In this document: positions 35,205-48,700 of the stretch, in pieces
Layout of the letters: each line of letters begins with the position of its first letter
Numbering within the stretch: position 1 is the stretch's first letter
Assembly (NCBI GenBank): GCA_022605955.1
Contig: JAKCOZ010000041.1
Coordinates: 207,501 to 271,500 of the forward strand
Direction of reading: 5' to 3'
Source of the DNA: Rallus limicola
Lineage: Eukaryota > Chordata > Aves > Gruiformes > Rallidae
Length of the DNA: 64,000 bases
Notes under the pieces: generated by a model
The model's input: only the letters and a program-made list of their open reading frames with translations
The model's database searches: none
Told to the model about the DNA's origin: nothing
Program-made: the position numbers and the translations under genes

Positions 35205-38200
35205 TATAGTTAGGGTTAAGTTAGGCTTAGGGTTTGGGTTAGGGTTAAGGTTAGTGTTAGGGTTCAGTTAGGGTTAGTGTTAGGGTTAGGGTTAGGATTA
35301 GGGTTGTGGTTAGTGTTCAGTTAGTGTAAGGTTTAGGGTTAGGATTAGGGTTAGGAATAGGGTTAGGGTTAGGTTTAGGGTTCAGTTAGGATTAGGGTCA
35401 GGGATAGGGTTAGGGTTAGGGTTAGGGTTAGGGTTAGGGTTAGGGTTAGGGTTAGGGTTCAGTTAGGGTTAGGGTTAGGGTTAGGGTTAGGGTTAGGGTT
35501 AGTGTTAGGGTTAGGGTTACGGTTAGGCTTAGTGTTAGGGTAAGGTTTAGGGTTAGGGTTTAGTTAGGTTTAGGGTTAGGGTTAGGGTTAGGGTTAGGGT
35601 TCGATTTGGGGTTCAGTAAGGGTTAGGTAAGGGTTCTGTAAGTGTTTGGGTTAGGGTTAGGGTTAGGTTTATGGTTCAGTTAGGATTAGGGTTACGGTTA
35701 GGTTTAGGGTTAGTTTTAGGGTTAATTTAGCTTTAGGGTTAGGGTTCAGTTAGGGTTATTGTTAAGGTTAGGGTAAGGGTTAGTGTTAGGATTAGGTTTC
35801 ATTGAGGATTATGGTTAGGGTTAGCCTTAGGGAGCAGTTAGGGTTAGGGTTAGGGTTAGGGTTAGGGTTAGAGTTAGGGTAAGGGTTCTGTTAGGGTTTG
35901 TGTTAGGGTAAGGGTTAGGTTTAGGTTTAGGGTTCAGTTAGCGTTAGGGTTAAGGTTAGGGTTAGGGTTAGGGTAAGGGTTAGGGTTAGGGTTAGGGTTC
36001 AGTTAGGGTTAGGACTAGGGTTAGGGTTAGGATTAGGGTTTGGATTAGGTTTATGGTTCAGTTAGCGTTAGGGTAAGGGTTAGGGTTAGGGTTAGCGTTA
36101 GGGTTCAGTTAGGGTTAGGGTTAACGTTAGGGTTAGGGTTCAGTTAGGATTACGGTTAGGGTTAGGGTTAGGGTTAGGGTTAGGGAGAAGTTAGGGTTAG
36201 GGTTAGGGTTAGGTTTAGGGTAAGGGTAAGGTTTCTGTTAGGGTTTGGGTTAGGGTAAGGGTTAGAGTTAGGTTTATGATTCAGTTAGCGTTAGGGTAAG
36301 GGTTAGGGTTAGGGTTAGGATTAGGATTGTGGTTAGTGTTCACTTAGTGTAAGGGTTAGGGTTAGGATTAGGGTTAGGAATAGGGTTAGGGTTAGGGTTA
36401 GGGTTCAGTTAGGATTAGGGTCAGGGATAGGGTTAGGGTTAGGTTTAGGGTTAGGGTTAGGGTTAGGGTTCAGTTAGGGTTATGGTTAGAGTTAGGGTTA
36501 GGGTTAGGGTTAGGGTTAGGGTTAGGCTTATTGTTAGGGTAAGGGTTAGGGTTAGGGTTTAGTTAGGTTTAGGGTTAGGGTTAGGGTTAGGGTTAGGGTT
36601 AGATTTGGGGTTCAGTAAGGGTTAGGTAAGGGTTCTGTTAGGGTTTGTGTTAGCGTTAGGGTTAGGTTTAGGGTTAGGGTTAGGGTTAGGGTTCAGTTAG
36701 GGTTATGGTTAGAGTTAGGGTTAGGGTTAGGGTTAGGGTTAGGGTTAGGCTTATTGTTAGGGTAAGGGTTAGGGTTAGGGTTTAGTTAGGTTTAGGGTTA
36801 GGGTTAGGGTTAGTGTTAGGGTTAGATTTGGGGTTCAGTAAGGGTTAGGTAAGGGTTCTGTTAGGGTTTGTGTTAGCGTTAGGGTTAGGTTTAGGGTTCA
36901 ACTAGCTTTAGGGTTAGGGTTCAGTTAGGGTTAGGGTTAAGGTTAGGGTAAGGGTTAGTGTTAGGATTAGGTTTCATTGAGGATTAGGGTTAGGGTTATG
37001 CTTAGGGAGCAGTTAGGGTTTGGGTTATGGTTAGGGTTAGAGTTAGGGTAAGGGTTCTGTTAGGGTTTGTGTTAGGGTAAGGGTTAGGTTTAGGTTTAGG
37101 GTTCAGTTAGCGTTAGGGTTAAGGTTAGGGTTAGGGTTAGGGTTAGGGTTAGGGTTAGGTTTAGGGTTAGGGTTCAGTTAGGGTTAGGATTAGGGTTAGG
37201 GTTAGGATTAGGGTTTGGGTTAGGTTTATGGTTCAGTTAGCGTTAGGGTAAGGGTTAGGGTTAGGATTAGTGTTAGGGTTAGGGTTCAGTTAGGGTTAGG
37301 GTTAACGTTAGGGTTAGGGTTCAGTTAGGATTACAGTTAGGGTTAGGGTTAGGGAGAAGTTAGCGTTAGGGTTAGGGTTAGGGTAAGGGTAAGGTTTCTG
37401 TTAGGGTTTGGGTTAGGGTAAGTGTTAGAGTTAGGTTTATGGTTAAGTTAGCGTTAGGGTAAGGGTTAGGGTTAGGGTTAGGGATATAGTTAGGGTTCAG
37501 TTAGGGTTAGGGTTTGGGTTAGGGTTAAGGTTAGTGTTAGGGTTCAGTTAGGGTTAGGGTTAGGGTTAGTGTTAGGGTTAGGTTTAGGGTTCAGTTAGTG
37601 TTAGGTTTAGCGTTACCGTTAGGGTTAGGGTTAGGGTTAGGGTTATGGTTAAGGTTCAGTTAGGGTAAGGGTTAGGTTTAGGGTTAGGGTTAGGTTAGGG
37701 TTAGGTTTCAGTTTGGGTAAGGGTTAGGGTTAGGGTTAGTGTTAGGGTTAGGGTTAGGTTTATGGTTCATTTGGTTTTAGGGTTAGGGTTAGGGTTAGGG
37801 CTACGTTTAGGTTTAGGGTTAGGGTTAGGGTTAGGGTTACGTTTAGAGTTCAGTTAGGATTAGGGTTAGGGTTAGGGTTAGGGTAAGCTTTAGTGTTCAG
37901 TTTGCTGTAGGGTTAGGGTTCAGTTAGGGTTAGGGTTAAGGTTAGGGTTAAGGTTAGGGTTAGGGTACACTTAGGGTTAGGGTTAGGGTTAGGGTTAGCG
38001 TTAGGGTTCTGTTAGGGTTTGGGTTAGGGTTAGGGTTATGGTTAGGTTTAGGGTTCAGTTAGCGTTAGTATTAGTGTTAGGGTTAGGGTTAGGGTTCAGT
38101 TAGGGTTAGGGTTAGGTTTAGGGTTAGCGTTAGGGTTCATTAAGGGTTAGGGTTAGGGTTATGGTTAGTGTTAGGTTTAGGGTTAGGTTTAGGGTTTAGT

Positions 38201-41200
38201 TAGGGTTAGTGTTAGGGTTAGGGTTAGGGTTTGGGTTCAGTAAGGGTTAGGGTTAGGGTTAGGGTTCGGGTTAGAGTTAGTATTATGGTTAGGTTTAGGT
38301 TTAGGGTTCAGTTAGGGTTAGGGTTAGGGTTCAGTTAGGGTTAGGATTAGCGTTAGGGTGAGGGTTAGGGTTCAGTTAGCATTAGGATTAGGGTTAGGTT
38401 TAAGGTTAGGGTTATGGTTCAGTTAGCGTTAGGGTTAGGTTTAGGGTTATGGTTCAGGTAGGATTAGGGTTAGGGTTAGGATTAGGGTTAGGGTTAGGAT
38501 TAGGGTTTGGGTTAGGTTTATGGTTCAGTTAGCGTTAGGGTAAGGGTTAGGGTTAGGATTAGTGTTAGGGTTAGGGTTCAGTTAGGGTTAGGGTTAACGT
38601 TAGGGTTAGGGTTCAGTTAGGATTACAGTTACGGTTAGGGTTAGGGAGAAGTTAGCGTTAGGGTTACGGTTAGGGTAAGGGTAAGGTTTCTGTTAGGGTT
38701 TGGGTTAGGGTAAGTGTTAGAGTTAGGTTTATGGTTAAGTTAGCGTTAGGGTAAGGGTTAGGGTTAGGGTTAGGGATATAGTTAGGGTTTAGTTAGGGTT
38801 AGGGTTTGGGTTAGGGTTAAGGTTAGTGTTAGGGTTAAGTTAGGGTTAGTGTTAGGGTTAGGGTTAGGATTAGGGTTGTGGTTAGTGTTCAGTTAGTGTA
38901 AGGTTTAGGGTTAGGATTAGGGTTAGGAATAGGGTTAGGGTTAGGGTTAGGGTTCAGTTAGGATTAGGGTCAGGGATAGGGTTAGGGTTAGGGTTAGGGT
39001 TAGGGTTAGGGTTAGGGTTCAGTTAGGGTTAGGGTTAGGGTTAGGGTTAGGGTTAGGGTTAGGGTTAGGGTTACGGTTAGGCTTAGTGTTAGGGTAAGGG
39101 TTAGGGTTAGGGTTTAGTTAGGTTTAGGGTTAGGGTTAGGGTTAGGGTTAGGGTTCGATTTGGGGTTCAGTAAGGGTTAGGTAAGGGTTCTGTAAGGGTT
39201 TGGGTTAGGGTTAGGGTTAGGTTTATGGTTCAGTTAGGATTAGGGTTACGGTTAGGTTTAGGGTTAGTTTTAGGGTTAATTTAGCTTTAGGGTTAGGGTT
39301 CAGTTAGGGTTATTGTTAAGGTTAGGGTAAGGGTTAGTGTTAGGATTAGGTTTCATTGAGGATTAGGGTTAGGGTTAGCCTTAGGGAGCAGTTAGGGTTA
39401 GGGTTAGGGTTAGGGTTAGAGTTAGGGTAAGGGTTCTGTTAGGGTTTGTGTTAGGGTAAGGGTTAGGTTTAGGTTTAGGGTTCAGTTAGCGTTAGGGTTA
39501 AGGTTAGGGTTAGGGTTAGGGTAAGGGTTAGGGTTAGGGTTAGGGTTCAGTTAGGGTTAGGACTAGGGTTAGGGTTAGGATTAGGGTTTGGATTAGGTTT
39601 ATGGTTCAGTTAGCGTTAGGGTAAGGGTTAGGGTTAGGGTTAGCGTTAGGGTTCAGTTAGGGTTAGGGTTAACGTTAGGGTTAGGGTTCAGTTAGGATTA
39701 CGGTTAGGGTTTGGGTTAGGGTTAGGGAGAAGTTAGGGTTAGGGTTAGGGTTAGGTTTAGGGTAAGGGTAAGGTTTCTGTTAGGGTTTGGGTTAGGGTAA
39801 GTGTTAGAGTTAGGTTTATGGTTCAGTTAGCGTTAGGGTAAGGGTTAGGGTTAGGGTTAGGATTAGGATTGTGGTTAGTGTTCACTTAGTGTAAGGGTTA
39901 GGGTTAGGATTAGGGTTAGGAATAGGGTTAGGGTTAGGGTTAGGGTTCAGTTAGGATTAGGGTCAGGGATAGGGTTAGGGTTAGGTTTAGGGTTAGGGTT
40001 AGGGTTAGGGTTCAGTTAGGGTTATGGTTAGAGTTAGGGTTAGGGTTAGGGTTAGGGTTAGGGTTAGGCTTATTGTTAGGGTAAGGGTTAGGGTTAGGGT
40101 TTAGTTAGGTTTAGGGTTAGGGTTAGGGTTAGGGTTAGGGTTAGATTTGGGGTTCAGTAAGGGTTAGGTAAGGGTTCTGTTAGGGTTTGTGTTAGGGTTA
40201 GGGTTAGGTTTAGGGTTCAGTTAGGATTAGGGTTACGGTTAGTGTTAGGGTTAGGTTTAGGGTTCAGCTAGCTTTAGGGTTAGGGTTCAGTTAGGGTTAG
40301 GGTTAAGGTTAGGGTAAGGGTTAGTGTTAGGATTAGGTTTCATTGAGGATTAGGGTTAGGGTTATGCTTAGGGAGCAGTTAGGGTTTGGGTTATGGTTAG
40401 GGTTAGAGTTAGGGTAAGGGTTCTGTTAGGGTTTGTGTTAGGGTAAGGGTTAGGTTTAGGTTTAGGGTTCAGTTAGCGTTAGGGTTAAGGTTAGGGTTAG
40501 GGTTAGGGTTAGGGTTAGGTTTAGGGTTAGGTTTCAGTTAGGGTTAGGATTAGGGTTAGGGTTAGGATTAGGGTTTGGGTTAGGTTTATGGTTCAGTTTG
40601 CGTTAGGGTAAGGGTTAGGGTTAGGATTAGTGTTAGGGTTAGGTTTCAGTTAGGGTTAGGGTTCAGTTAGGATTACAGTTAGGGTTAGGGTTAGGGAGAA
40701 GTTAGCGTTAGGGTTAGGGTTAAGGTAAGGGTAAGGTTTCTGTTAGGGTTTGGGTTAGGGTAAGTGTTAGAGTTAGGTTTATGGTTAAGTTAGCGTTAGG
40801 GTAAGGGTTAGGGTTAGGGTTAGGGATATAGTTAGGGTTCAGTTAGGGTTAGGGTTTGGGTTAGGGTTAAGGTTAGTGTTAGGGTTCAGTTAGGGTTAGG
40901 GTTAGGGTTAGGTTTAGGGTTCAGTTAGTGTTAGGTTTAGCGTTACCGTTAGGGTTAGGGTTAGGGTTAGGGTTAGGGTTATGGTTAAGGTTCAGTTAGG
41001 GTAAGGGTTAGGTTTAGGGTTAGGGTTAGGTTAGGGTTAGGTTTCAGTTTGGGTAAGGGTTAGGGTTAGGGTTAGTGTTAGGGTTAGGGTTAGGTTTATG
41101 GTTCATTTGGTTTTAGGGTTAGGGTTAGGGTTAGGGCTACGTTTAGGTTTAGGGTTAGGGTTAGGGTTAGGGTTACGTTTAGAGTTCAGTTAGGATTAGG

Positions 41201-41760
41201 GTTAGGGTTACGTTAGGGTAAGCTTTAGTGTTCAGTTTGCTGTAGGGTTAGGGTTCAGTTAGGGTTAGGGTTAAGGTTAGGGTTAAGGTTAGGGTTAGGG
41301 TACACTTAGGGTTAGGGTTAGGGTTAGGGTTAGGGTTAGGGTTCTGTTAGGGTTTGGGTTAGGGTTAGGGTTATGGTTAGGTTTAGGGTTCAGTTAGCGT
41401 TAGTATTAGTGTTAGGGTTAGGGTTAGGGTTCAGTTAGGGTTAGGGTTAGGTTTAGGGTTAGCGTTAGGGTTCAGTAAGGGTTAGGGTTAGGGTTATGGT
41501 TAGTGTTAGGTTTAGGGTTAGGTTTAGGGTTTAGTTAGGGTTAGTGTTAGGGTTAGGGTTAGGGTTTGGGTTCAGTAAGGGTTAGGGTTAGGGTTAGGGT
41601 TCGGGTTAGAGTTAGTATTATGGTTAGGTTTAGGTTTAGGGTTCAGTTAGGGTTAGGGTTAGGGTTCAGTTAGGGTTAGGATTAGCGTTAGGGTGAGGGT
41701 TAGGGTTCAGTTAGCATTAGGATTAGGGTTAGATTTAGGGTTAGGGTTAGGGTTCAGTTA
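35205..41760 (+). repeat. Tandem pair of about 3.5 kb higher-order units
   Basis: Unit 1 is about 35205-38770 and unit 2 about 38771-41760. Landmarks in order in both: GGGTTCGATTTGGGG (35598/39152), TTGAGGATTA, GCCTTAGGGAGCAG, TTAGGACTAGGG, GATTGTGG, TTATGCTTAGGGAGCAG, GCGTTACCGTTAGG and GGGTACACTTAGG. The offset is about 3554 at the left. Unit 1 carries a local duplication of about 190 bases near 36470-36860. A 300-base segment at about 37187-37500 also recurs at about 38475-38800. Confidence 0.75.
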
Positions 41761-44700
41761 GCGTTATGGTTAGGTTTAGGGTTATGGTTCAGGTAGGATT
41801 AGGGTTAGGGTTAGGGTTAGGGTTAGGGTTATAGTTAAGGTTCAGTTAGGGTTAGGGTTTGGGTTAGGGTTAAGGTTAGTGTTAGGGTTCAATTAGGGTT
41901 AGGGTTAGGGTTAGTGTTAGGGTTAGGTTTAGGGTTCAGTTAGCGTTAGGTTTTAGCGTTAGGGTTAGGGTTAGGGTTAGAGTTATGGTTAGGGTTCAGT
42001 TAGGGTAAGGGTTAGGGTTAGGATTAGGGTTAGGGATAGGGCTACGGTTAGGGTTAGGGTTAGGGTTCAGGTAGGGTTAGAGTTAGGTTTAGGGTTAGGG
42101 TTAGGGTTAAGGTTAGGTTTCAGTTAGGGTTAGGGTTAGGGTTAGGGTAAGGGTTAGGTTTAGGGTTCAGTTAGGTTTAGGTTTAGGGTTAGGGTTAGGG
42201 TTACGTTTAGGGTTAGGGTTAGATTTAGGGTTAGGGTTAGAGTTCAGTTAGGGTTAGGGTTAGGTTTAGGGTTAGGGTAAGGTTTAGTGTTCAGTTTGCT
42301 TTAGGGTTAGGGTTCAGTTAGGGTTAGTGTTAAGGTTAGTTTTAGGTTTAGGGTTAGGGTACAGTTAGGGTTAGGGTTAGGGTTAGGGTTAGGGTTAGGT
42401 TTCTGTTAGGTTTTGGGTTAGGGTTAGGGTTAGGGTTAGGATTAGGGTTCAGTTAGCGTTAGGGTTAGGGTTAGGGTTAGGGTTAGGGTTCAGTTAGGGT
42501 TAGGATTAGGGTTAGGGTTCAGTTATGGTTAGGGTTACGGTTAGGGTTAGGTTTAGGGTTAGTATTAGGTTTAGGGTTAGGGTTAGGGTTCAGTTAGTGT
42601 TAGGTTTAGGGTTAGCGTTAGGGTTCAGTAAGGGTTAGGGTTAGGGTTATGGTTAGTGTTAGGTTTAGAGTTAGGTTTAGGGTTTAGTTAGGGTTAGGAT
42701 TAGGGTTAGGGTTAGGTTTCAGTTAGGGTTAGGGTTAGGGTTAGGGTTAGTGTTAGGGTTAGGGTTAGGTTTAGGGTTCAGTTTGGTTTAGGGTTAGTGT
42801 TAGGGTTAGGTTTAAATTTAGTGTTAGGGTTAGTTTTTGTGTTAGGTTTAGGGTTAGAGTTCAGTTAAGGTTAGTGTTAGTGTTAGGGTTAGGGTAAGGT
42901 TTAGGGTTCAGTTTTCTTTAGGGTTACGGTTCAGTTAGGGTTAGGGTTAAGGTTAGGGTTAGGGTTAGGGTTAGGTTACAGTTAGGGTTAGTGTTAGGGT
43001 TAGGTTTAGGGTTAGGTTTAGGGTTCAGTTAGCGTTAGGGTTAGGGTTAGGGTTAGGGATAGGGTTAGGTTTAGGGTTAGGGTTCAGTTAGGTTTAGGTT
43101 TAGGGTTAGGGTTAGGGTTCAGTTAGGGTTAGGGTTACGGTTAGGGTTATGTTTAGGGTTAGGGTTCGGTTTAGGGTTAGGGTTAGGGTTCAGTTAGGGT
43201 TAGGTTTAGGGTTAGCGTTAGGGTTCAGTAAGGGTTAGGGTTAGGGTTATGGTTAGTGTTATGTTTAGGGTTATGTTTAGGGTTTTGTTAGGGTTAGTGT
43301 TAGGGTTAGGGTTAGGGTTTGGGTTCAGTTAGGGTTAGGGTTAGGCTTAGGGTTAGGGTTAGGGTTAGGTTATGGGTTACTGTTCATTTAGGGTTAGGGT
43401 TTGTGTTAGAGTTAATGTATAGGGTTCGGGTTCCGTTAGGGTTAGGATTAGGGTAAGGGTTCAGTTAGGGTTAGGGTTACGGTTAGGGTTAGGTTTAGGG
43501 TTAGGGTTCAGTTAGGGTTAGGATTAGGGTTAGGGTGAGGGTTAGTGTTCAGATAGCGTTAGGATTAGGGTTAGATTTATGCTTAGGGTTAGGGTTCACT
43601 TAGCGTTAGCGTTAGGGTTAGGGTTACGGTTAGGGTTAGGGTTAGGGATAAAGTTAGGGTTCAGTTAGGGTTAGGGTTTGGGTTAGGGATAAGGTTAGTG
43701 TTAGGGTTTAGTTAGGGTTAGGGTTAGGGTTAGTGTTAGGGTTTGGTTTAGGGTTCAGTTAGCGTTAGGTTTAGCGTTAGCGTTAGGTTTAGGGTTAGGG
43801 TTATGGTTAGGGTTCAGTTAGGGTAAGGGTTAGGGTTAGGATTATGGTTAGGGATAGGGCTATGTTTAGGGTTAGGGTTAGGGTTCAGTTAGGGTTAGGG
43901 TTAGGTTTAGGGTTAGGGTTAGGTTTAGGGTTAGGTTTCAGTTAGGGTAAGGGTTAAGTTTAGGGTTAGTGTTAGGATTAGGTTTAGGTTTAGGGTTCAG
44001 TTAGGTTTAGGGTTAAGGTTAGGGTTAGGGTTAAGTTTAGGGTTAGGGTTATGGTTAGGGTTACGGTTAGGGTTAGAGTTCAGTTAGGGTTAGGGTTAGG
44101 GTTAGGGTTAGAGTAAGTTTTAGTGTTCAGTTTGCTTCAGGGTTAGGGTTCAGTTAGGGTTATGGTTAAGGTTAGGGTTAGGGTTAGGTTTAGGGTACAG
44201 TTAGGGTTAGGGTTAGGGTTAGGTTTAGGTTTCTGTTAGTGTTTGCGTTAGGGTTAGGGTTTGGGTTAGGTTTAGGGTTCAGTTAGAGTTAGGGTTAGTG
44301 TTAGGGTTAGGGTTAGGGTTAGGGTTCAGTTAGGGTTAGGGTTAGGGTTAGGGTTAGGGTTAGGGTTAGGGTTAGGGTTCAGTTAGGGTTAGGTTTAGGG
44401 TTAGGGTTAGGATTAGGGTTAGCGTTAGGGTTCAGTAAGGGTTAGGGTTAGGGTTATGGTTAGTGGTAGGTTTAGGGTTTGGTTTAGTGTTTAGTTAGGG
44501 TTAGTGTTAGGCTTAGGGTTAGAGTTTTGGTTCAGTAAGGGTTAGGGTTAGGTTTAGGGTTAGGGTTAGGTTTAGTATTATGGTTAGGGTTAGCTTTAGG
44601 GTTCAGTTAGGTTTAGGGTTAGGGTTAGGATTAGGTTTAAGGTAAGGGTTATTATTCATTTAGGGTTAGGGTTTGTGTTAGAGTTAAGGTTAGGGTTCGG

Positions 44701-45760
44701 GTTCAGTTAGGGTTAGGGTTAGGGTTAGGGTTCAGTTTGAGTTGGGGTTACGGTTAGGGTTAGGTTTAGGATTAGGTTTAGGGTTAGGGTTCAGTTAGGG
44801 ATAGGGTTAGGCTTAGGGTTCAGTTAGGGTTAGGGTTAGGGTTAGGGTTAGGTTTCAGTTATGGTTAGGGTTACGGTTAGGGTTAGGTTTAGGTTTAGGG
44901 TTAGGATTAGGGTTAGCGTTAGGGTTCAGTAAGGGTTAGGGTTAGGGTTATGGTTAGTGTTAGGGATAGGGTTAGGTTTAGGGTTCAGTTAGGGTTAGGG
45001 TTATGGTTAGGGTTAGGGTTATAGTTAGGGTTCAGTTAGGATTAGGGTTTGGGTTAGGGTTAAGTTTAGTGTTATGGTTCAGTTAGGGTTAGTGTTAGGG
45101 TGAGGGTTAGGATTAGCGTTAGGGTTAGGTTTAGGGTTCAGTTAGCCTTAGAATTACAGTTAGGGTTAGGGTTAGGGTTAGGGTTAGGGTTAGGGTTATG
45201 GTTAGGGTTCAGTAAGGGTAAGGGTTAGGTTTAGGATTAGGGTTAGGTATAGGGTTAGGGTTAGGGTTAGGGTTCAGTTAGGATTAGGGTCAGGGATAGG
45301 TTTAGGGTTAGGGTTAGGGTTAGGGTTAGGTTTAGGGTTCAGTTAGGTTTAGGGTTACGGTTTTGGTTAGGGTTAGGTTTAGGGTTCAGTTAGGATTACG
45401 GTTAGGGTTAGGGTTAGGGAGGAGTTAGGGTTAGGGTTAGGGTTAGGGTTAGGGTTAGGGTTCAGTAAGTGTTAGGGTTATGGTTAGTGTTAGGGATAGG
45501 GTTAGGTTTAGGGTTCAGTTAGGGTTAGGGTTAAGGTTAGGGTAAGGGTTAGTGTTAGGATTAGGTTTCATTTAGGATTAGGGTTAGGGTTAGGGTTAGG
45601 GAGAAGTTAGGGTTAGGGTTAGGGTTAGGGTTAGGGTAAGGGTTCTGATAGGGTTTGTGTTAGGGTAAGGGTTATGTTTATGTTTAGGGTTCAGTTAGAG
45701 TTAGGGTTATGGTTAGGGTTAGGGTTAGGGTTTGGGTTAGGGTTAGGGTTCAGTTAGGGT
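41760..45760 (+). repeat. Degenerate telomeric array between higher-order blocks
   Basis: Ordinary degenerate TTAGGG with TTCAG punctuation. I see short echoes of the neighbouring modules (CAGTTTGCTTTAGGG, GTTCAGTAAGGGTTAGGG, TTATGGTTAGTGTTAGG) but did not trace a full-length partner. No gene or other element is visible. Confidence 0.7.
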
Positions 45761-48700
45761 TAGGATAAGGGTTAGGGTTAGGGTTAGGGAGAAGTTAGGG
45801 TTAGGGTTAGGGTTAGGGTTAGGGTAAGGGTAAGGTTTCTGTTAGGGTTTGGGTTAGGGTAAGGGTTAGAATTAGGTTTATGGTTCAGTTAGCGTTAGGG
45901 TAAGGCTTAGGGTTAGGGTTAGTGTTCAGTTAGGGTTAGGATTAGGGTTAGGGTGACGGTTAGTGTTCAGTTAGCGTTAGGATTAGGGTTAGATTTAGGG
46001 TTAGGGTTCACTTAGCGTTAGCGTTAGGGTTAGGGTTAGGGTTAGGGTTAGGGATATAGTTAGGGTTCAGTTAGGGTTAGGGTTTGGGTTAGGGTTAAGG
46101 TTAGTGTTAGGGTTCAGTTAGGGTTAGGGTTAGGGTTAGTGTTAGGTTTAGGTTTAGGGTTCAGTTAGCGTTAGGTTTAGCGTTAGCGTTAGGGTTAGGG
46201 TTAGGGTTAGGGTTAGGGTTAAGGTTCAGTTAGGGTAATGGTTAGGTTAAGGGTTAGGGTTAGATTTAGGTTTAGGTTTCAGTTAGGGTAAGGGTTAGGG
46301 TTAGGGTTAGGGTTAGGGTTAGGGTAAGCTTTAGTGTTCAGTTTGCTGTAGGGTTAGGGTTCAGTTAGGGATAGGGTTAAGGTTAGGGTTAGGGTTAGGG
46401 TTCTTTTAGGGTTTGGGTTAGGATTAGGGTTATGGTTAGGTTTAGGGTTCAGTTAGCGTTAGTATTAGTGTTAGGGTTAGGGTTAGAGTTCAGTTAGGGT
46501 TAGGGTTAGGGTTAGGGTTCAGTTATGGTTAGGGTTACGGTTAGGGTTTGGTTTAGGGTTAGGGTTAGGTTTAGGGTTAGAGTTAGGGTTCAGTTAGGGT
46601 TAGGTTTAGGGTTAGCGTTAGGGTTCAATAAGGGTTAGGGTTAGGGTTATGGTTAGTATAAGGTTTAGGGTTAGGTTTAGGGTTTAGTTATGGTTAGTGT
46701 TAGGGTTAGGGTTAGGGTTTGGGTTCAGTAAGGGTTAGGGTTAGGGTTAGGGTTCGGGTTAGGGTTAGTATTATGGTTAGGGTTAGGTTTAGGGTTCAGT
46801 TAGCGTTAGGGTTAGGGTTCAGTTAGGGTTAGGATTAGGGTTAGGGTGAAGGTTAGGGTTCAGTTAGCATTAGGATTAGGGTTAATTTAGGGTTAGGGTT
46901 AGGGTTCACATAGCGTTAGTGTTAGGGTTAGGGTAAGGGTTCAGGTAGGATTAGGGTTAGGGTTAGGGTTAGGGTTATATTTAGGGTTCAGTTAGGGTTA
47001 GGGTTTTGGTTTGGGTTAGGGTTAGGGTTAGGGTTAGGGTTAGGGTTAGGGTTCAGTTAGGGTAAGATTTAGGGTTAGGATTAGGGTTAGGGATAGGGCT
47101 AGGGTTAGGGTTAGGGTTAGGGTTCAGTTAGGGTTAGGGTTAGGTTTAGGGTTAGGGTTAGGGTTAGGGTTAGGTTTCAGTTAGGGTTAGGGTTTGGGTT
47201 AGGGTTAGGGTTAGTGTTAGGGTAAGGGTTAGGTTTAGGGTTCAGTTAGGTTTAGGGTTAGGGTTAGGGTTATGTTTAGGGGTAGGGTTAGGGTTAGGTT
47301 TAGAGTTCAGTTAGGGTTAGGGTTAGGGTTAGGGTTAGTATAAGGTTTAGTGTTCAGTTTGCTTTAGGGTTAGGGTTCAGTTAGGGTTAGTGTTAAGGTT
47401 AGGGTTAGGTTTAGGGTTAAGTTACAGTTAGGATTAGGGTCAGGGTTAGGGTTAGGATTAGGGTTCAGTTAGCGTTAGGGTTAGTGTTAGGGATAGGGTT
47501 AGGTTTAGGGTTCAGTTAGGTTTAGGGTTAGGGTTAGGGTTAGGATTATAGTTAGGGTTCAGTTAGGGTTAGGGTTTGGGTAAGGGTTAAGGTTAGTGTT
47601 AGGGTTCAGTTAGGGTTAGTGTTAGGGTCAGTGTTAGTATTAGGGTTAGTGTTATGTTTAGGGTTCAGTTAGCCTTAGAATTAGAGTTAGGGTTATGGTT
47701 AGGGTTAGGGTTAGGTTTAGGGATAGGGTTAGGGTTAGGGATAGGGTTCAGTTAGGATTAGGGTCAGGGATAGGTTTAGGGTTATGGTTAGGGTTATGGT
47801 TAGGGTTAGGGTTAGGTTTAGGTTTCAGTTAGGGTTAGGGTTAGTGTTAGGGTTAGGGTTAGGTTTAGGGTTCAGTTATGTTTAGGGTTAGGGTTCAGTT
47901 AGGGTTAGGGTTAAGGTTAGGGTTAGGGTTAGGATTCAGTTAGGATTAGGGTTAGGGTTAGGGTTAGGTTTCAGTTAGGGTTAGGGTTAGGGTTAGGGTT
48001 AGTGTTAGGGTTAGGGTTAGGTTTAGGGTTCAGTTAGGTTTAGGGTTAGGTTTAGGGTTATGGTTACGTTTAGGTTTAGGGTTAGGGTTTGGGTTAGGGT
48101 TAGGGTTAGAGTTCAGTTAGGGTTAGGGTTAGTTTTAGGGTTAGTGTAAGGTTTAGGGTTCAGTTTGCATAAGGGTTAGGGTTCAGTTAGGGTTAGAGTT
48201 AAGGTTAGGGTTAGGGTTAGGTTTCAGTTAGGGTTTGGGTTAGGGTTAGGGTTAGAGTTCAGTTAGGGTTAGTGTTAGTTTTAGGGTTAGTTTAAGGTTT
48301 AGGGTTCAGTTTGCTTTAAGGTTAGGGTTCAGTTAGGGTTAGAGTTAAGGTTAGGGTTAGGGTTAGGTTTCATTTAGGGTTAGGGTTAGGGTTAGGGTTA
48401 GGGTTAGGGTTAGGGTTAGGCTTAGTGTTAGGGTTAGGGTTAGGTTTAGGGTTTAGTTAGGTTTAGGGTTAGGGTTAGGGTTAGGGTTAGGGTTAGGTTT
48501 AGGGTTCAGTAAGGTTTAGGGTTACGGTATGGCTTAGGGTTAAGTTTTTGGTTCAGTTAGCTTTAGGGTTAGGGTTCAGTTAGGGTTAGGGTTAAGGTTA
48601 GGGTAAGGGTTAGGGTTAGCGTTAGGGTTCAGTTAGGATTAGGGTTAGGGTTAGGGTTAGGGAGCAGTTAGGGTTATGGTTAGGGTTAGGGTTAGGGTGA

